From positions 1-9,618 of the forward strand of contig SLFB01000089.1 in NCBI GenBank assembly GCA_007124475.1: a stretch of DNA of 9,618 nucleotides, in the 5' to 3' direction. Within the stretch, counting starts at the first letter, position 1. Each line of letters starts with the position of its first letter. A program made the position numbers and the translations under genes. Shown piece by piece: positions 6,953 through 9,618 of the stretch. Origin of the DNA: Vibrio sp. (lineage in GTDB: Bacteria; Pseudomonadota; Gammaproteobacteria; Enterobacterales; Vibrionaceae). The notes below the pieces were generated by a model that worked only from the letters and a program-made list of their open reading frames with translations, was not told the DNA's origin and made no database searches.

Positions 6953-8857
6953 CTACAAAATAGTGATCGTCTGCTGCTGAGCAAAATAGTCATGACAATA
7001 CTGAACAAACTCAATGCTGGGTAAGGGTTTAGAGAAATAATAGCCCTGAAATTCATCGCATCCTAAGTCCAGCAATGTTTTATATTGATAGCGTTCCTCT
7101 ATCCCTTCCGCAACGACCTTAATGCCGAGCTGATGAGACAGTTCGATAATAGAGCGAATAAATATTTCTTGGTTGTCTTGTAAATTAATTTTATCGGTAA
7201 ATGATTTATCTATTTTTAATTTATCAAATGGTAAATCATTTAATTGTTTCATGGATGCCCAACCTGTTCCAAAATCATCCATTGCAACCCTTACCCCGAG
7301 CTGCTGAATTTCTCGCATAATTTTATTACTTTGCTTCATATCGTCCAAAGTCATTGTCTCGGTTATTTCAAGAACAATTGATTGCATATTAACATTATTG
7401 GTAAGAAATATAGACGCTAATACATGAGTTAATCGATCATCAAATAGGGCATCAGATAAATTAATAGCAAACTCAATTTTCCCTCGATACATATTCAACG
7501 AAAGATATAGATCTCGAACCGATTTAAATATCCATAACCCAAGCTGGCGAGCCAAACCAGATTGTTCAGCGATAGTGATCAAATATTCAGGGTTAATGTA
7601 ACCATAAACAGGATGATTCCAACGTACCAATGCCTCACAACCTAATTGATTCGTTTGTTTATTGATAATCGGTTGATAGCATAAAAATAATTGCTCCTGA
7701 CTCTCATTTCTAAGTAAAAGCTCGAGATCATCAATTAAGCTTTTTCTTTTACGATACTGTTTCTCTAAATCATCACTATAAAAAAAGATGGCAGAATTTG
7801 ACTTAGCTTTCGCCAGATTGAGTGCTAAATCTGCATTATTAAGAATGCCTTTGCCTCTTTTTTGATAAGTATCGGATTCATAAGAAACATCCCAACTACA
7901 AGCAACGCCGATACTTACCGTCAAATGTTTATAACCATGAACCGTTGCTAACACCCGATTGACTTCTTTACGCACTCGATGAGCAAATTGAGCATAGTCG
8001 AGTGCCAAATTACCAATTAATAAACAAAATTCATCCGAAGCAAGGCGAATGACTTTCACATCACTATGGTTGGTAAGAGAAGATAAAAGGTGAGCGACCA
8101 TCAAAAGTATTTTATCGCCCACCTCATAACCTAATGCATCATTGACTTCTTTAAAATTATCTATGTCTAACAAAAAAACCACATAACGTCTTTGTTTATG
8201 CTCTTTACGTTCAATTTTTCTTATCAGGTAATTGCGGTTATAAAGGCCTGTAAGACTATCTCGCCATGCTAAAAATTGTTGCTTTTGGGCATTTCTATAT
8301 AATTGAAAGGCTAAGAAAGCAACAAAAGCGACCACTAAAAGTAAATTATAAGTGATAAGATTTTTGTTTCTTTCTAACTGCATAATATCCTGTAAAGAAG
8401 AAGCGCCGGTGAAGTTTTTGACCATAATATCCCTGATCCTAATTTGATAGGGTACTAATTGCTGATAAAACTCAGCCAGCTGATCACGATCCTCAGAAAA
8501 TACCGCTTGCTCATAGCGTTTAATTAAATTAAACGCATCCATTACGGTCTGATAAGCGTTATGTAACTGCCTAATCTCTGCCGTTTCTTGTGAATAGAGA
8601 AAGGTTTGATATCGACTCCATAAAATATCGTATCGTAAAGTTAGATTATCCGAGTCTAAACTTGGCTGAATAAGAAACATTTCTAATTGATGTTGAAACT
8701 GGTTCGTTTCCGTTTGCAACTGAGCAAGAGACCAAGCAGACAGTTTTGCTTGTCGCGCAATATAATTATAATCATTATTAACTCGCAGTAATGTTGATAA
8801 CGAGATAATAAAAACCATAAATATAAGACCAACAAAAACCACCAGCCGCTTGGTCAT
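6953..8857 (-). CDS. Membrane GGDEF-EAL protein, probable c-di-GMP phosphodiesterase
   Basis: The 634-residue protein has membrane helices at about 5-25 and 168-187. They flank a periplasmic region of about 140 residues that looks helical and unlike PAS or Cache domains by eye. A cytoplasmic GGDEF domain (about 195-360) begins with DSLTGLYNR (200-208) and has D231 in LLDIDNF, but the signature is ASDEF (273-277) and no RxxD inhibitory site is present, so cyclase activity is doubtful. The EAL domain (about 380-625) keeps E408 in EALVRW, N466, E497 and E500 in EITET, D527-D528 in DDFGTG, K548 in LKID, E584 in VAEGIEE and Q604, so c-di-GMP hydrolysis is likely. The degenerate GGDEF may bind GTP and regulate EAL. 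ATG 8857 has only a weak GGA upstream. It lies 13 bases downstream of the exported protein gene, so one operon is likely. Confidence 0.93.
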   Translation of the reverse strand: MTKRLVVFVGLIFMVFIISLSTLLRVNNDYNYIARQAKLSAWSLAQLQTETNQFQHQLEMFLIQPSLDSDNLTLRYDILWSRYQTFLYSQETAEIRQLHNAYQTVMDAFNLIKRYEQAVFSEDRDQLAEFYQQLVPYQIRIRDIMVKNFTGASSLQDIMQLERNKNLITYNLLLVVAFVAFLAFQLYRNAQKQQFLAWRDSLTGLYNRNYLIRKIERKEHKQRRYVVFLLDIDNFKEVNDALGYEVGDKILLMVAHLLSSLTNHSDVKVIRLASDEFCLLIGNLALDYAQFAHRVRKEVNRVLATVHGYKHLTVSIGVACSWDVSYESDTYQKRGKGILNNADLALNLAKAKSNSAIFFYSDDLEKQYRKRKSLIDDLELLLRNESQEQLFLCYQPIINKQTNQLGCEALVRWNHPVYGYINPEYLITIAEQSGLARQLGLWIFKSVRDLYLSLNMYRGKIEFAINLSDALFDDRLTHVLASIFLTNNVNMQSIVLEITETMTLDDMKQSNKIMREIQQLGVRVAMDDFGTGWASMKQLNDLPFDKLKIDKSFTDKINLQDNQEIFIRSIIELSHQLGIKVVAEGIEERYQYKTLLDLGCDEFQGYYFSKPLPSIEFVQYCHDYFAQQQTITIL

Positions 8858-8870
8858 AAGCTACATCCGT

Positions 8871-9350
8871 CTAAGGTTGAAGTTCTATCGAAGCCACTTG
8901 CCAAACCATACGACTATGTAATACCTCATTATTCAATTCATTATGTTGGGTGAGAGGATAAATCACCCAGATAGGCCCTTTATCTCTAATGCTCATTGTC
9001 TGTTCATTTTGCATAACCGCAAAAATAGGGTTGTATTTGACGATGTCTTCATAAGGAATGACAGCCCAATAATCATTTAGTGCCGTGACCTTGATGTCAG
9101 CTTTAGGTTTATCCACTAACGCTAATAGATGACGAGATGACACCCCTCTAAAAGTCACTAATCCGTCGGTCCATGGCGTTTTAGTAATAACATTCATATC
9201 CGCTTTATCTATCATCTCTGACAACGTCCAGTGCTGAGTCTGTCCATTGTTCGTGAAAGCGAGCACGGTTCTATCACTGGCTAAAACACTGCCTGACATG
9301 ATTAATGCGATAAGGCATAACCAACGGCTGAATTTAGAAATTGTGTTCAT
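8871..9350 (-). CDS. Exported small protein of molybdopterin-oxidoreductase (sulfite-oxidase-like) fold
   Basis: The 159-residue product has a Sec signal peptide: basic start, hydrophobic core at about 10-20 and likely cleavage near VLA-SD (after A24). The mature part resembles the small oxidoreductase molybdopterin-binding domain proteins (COG3915-like, from memory), with TFRGVSSRHLLALV (66-79), ALNDYWAVIPYEDI (90-103), KGPIWVIYPL (124-133) and RMVWQVASIEL (147-157). The only cysteine is C12 in the signal peptide, so the cysteine that binds molybdenum in catalytic sulfite-oxidase or YedY proteins is absent. A ligand-binding or sensory role is therefore more likely than redox catalysis (inference). 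The start ATG 9350 has AAGGAA seven bases upstream. It is the first gene of a two-gene unit with the GGDEF-EAL gene, consistent with a periplasmic sensor partner for that protein. Confidence 0.85.
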   Translation of the reverse strand: MNTISKFSRWLCLIALIMSGSVLASDRTVLAFTNNGQTQHWTLSEMIDKADMNVITKTPWTDGLVTFRGVSSRHLLALVDKPKADIKVTALNDYWAVIPYEDIVKYNPIFAVMQNEQTMSIRDKGPIWVIYPLTQHNELNNEVLHSRMVWQVASIELQP

Positions 9351-9392
9351 AACGGTTCCTTAGTCATGATTAAAAACTATTTTCATAAATTA

Positions 9393-9421
9393 AAGATAGC
9401 TCTAGGCTGTTTTTAGTGCAA
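9393..9421 (-). promoter_or_regulatory. Candidate promoter of the exported-protein/GGDEF-EAL operon
   Basis: Reading the minus strand, TTGCAC (9416-9421) and TATCTT (9393-9398) are spaced by exactly 17 bases. The -10 matches four of six consensus positions and the -35 only three, so it is a modest promoter that may need an activator. The start point would be near 9386, about 35 bases before the start codon at 9350. AT-rich sequence downstream offers other weak -10 options. Confidence 0.35.
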
Positions 9422-9433
9422 AGCACACTTTGC
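9418..9433. promoter_or_regulatory. Palindrome GCAAAG-N4-CTTTGC, candidate operator
   Basis: GCAAAG (9418-9423) and CTTTGC (9428-9433) are perfect six-base arms around CACA. The left arm overlaps the candidate -35 element of the minus-strand operon, a classical place for a repressor or a class II activator. I cannot match it to a known regulator. It is not followed by a T-tract in either direction, so a terminator is unlikely. Confidence 0.35.
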
Positions 9434-9618
9434 TATTGACTGATTAAGTACGTTAAAATCATTCTTTGCATCCCAACCACTTGCAGTTGCCGATAGTAAG
9501 CAAGTTACCAGCAATCAGTCTGGACCCGACTACGTTTAGTTGCCGCTCTGCGTCTGCTGCGTTCCTTGAACGTCATCACTCACTAGGCGCAACAACTCTA
9601 GTCCCCTAGCTAACACTA
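9434..9618. other. Non-coding right edge with short inverted and direct repeats
   Basis: No convincing gene is visible. The stretch holds ACTTGC (9479-9484) with GCAAGT (9500-9505), a six-base inverted repeat, and CGTTC-CTT-GAACG (9560-9572), a small hairpin. AGTTGCCG also occurs twice, 53 bases apart (9485 and 9538). From about 9500 the DNA is more GC-rich than the AT-rich stretch before it. A minus-strand frame is open from the window edge to a TAA at 9536-9538 (26 codons) and could be the end of an outside gene, but its sequence suggests no family. Confidence 0.35.

Noticed and set aside
9418..9433. The GCAAAG/CTTTGC palindrome as an intrinsic terminator
   Set aside because: There is no T-tract after the stem on either strand, and it sits upstream of a gene start rather than after a gene.
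9536..9616. Minus-strand frame of 26 codons open to the window edge
   Set aside because: It is too short to judge and suggests no family; it is mentioned only as a possible end of an outside gene.
9475..9618. tRNA gene or integron attC site at the right edge
   Set aside because: I could not find a T-loop GTTCRANNC with matching arms, nor the paired RYYYAAC and GTTRRRY core sites in the right arrangement.

Overview
The window looks like a Vibrionaceae chromosome (Vibrio or a close relative). The gene order rsxA-rsxB-rsxC-rsxD-rsxG-rsxE-nth, the protein sequences as I remember them from Vibrio cholerae, and a typical Vibrio-like intergenic repeat all point that way. The species cannot be fixed from the sequence alone.

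Layout. At the left edge is a small unrecognised membrane-protein gene on the minus strand (42-401), starting with TTG. It diverges from the main operon across about 260 bases of non-coding DNA that should hold the rsx promoter. From 664 to 6810 runs a compact plus-strand operon encoding the six subunits of the Rsx/Rnf electron-transport complex, followed 23 bases later by nth (endonuclease III). Junctions are 0-25 bases, with ribosome-binding sites placed on or just before the preceding stop codon. The six subunits form one inner-membrane machine. RsxC (NADH/flavin, 2x[4Fe-4S]) and RsxB (three [4Fe-4S] clusters) carry electrons, RsxA and RsxE are paired membrane subunits with conserved cysteines, and RsxD and RsxG carry covalent FMN on threonines T187 and T175, both visible here. 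Nth is a DNA-repair glycosylase that also holds a [4Fe-4S] cluster.

After nth is a 142-base convergent intergenic region with two copies of a 33-base repeat and an 8-bp inverted repeat. It resembles a dispersed intergenic repeat of Vibrio. On the minus strand beyond it, a two-gene unit runs right to left. The upstream gene (9350-8871) encodes a small exported protein of the molybdopterin-binding oxidoreductase (sulfite-oxidase-like) fold type, without any cysteine in the mature part. Thirteen bases downstream lies a membrane GGDEF-EAL protein (8857-6953) with a degenerate ASDEF site and a complete set of EAL phosphodiesterase residues. I infer a periplasmic sensor protein controlling a c-di-GMP phosphodiesterase. 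This pair is the least explained part of the window. Its upstream region has a candidate promoter whose -35 overlaps a perfect 6-bp-arm palindrome.

The last roughly 140 bases hold no convincing gene. They contain several short inverted and direct repeats, and possibly the very end of a minus-strand gene entering from outside the window.
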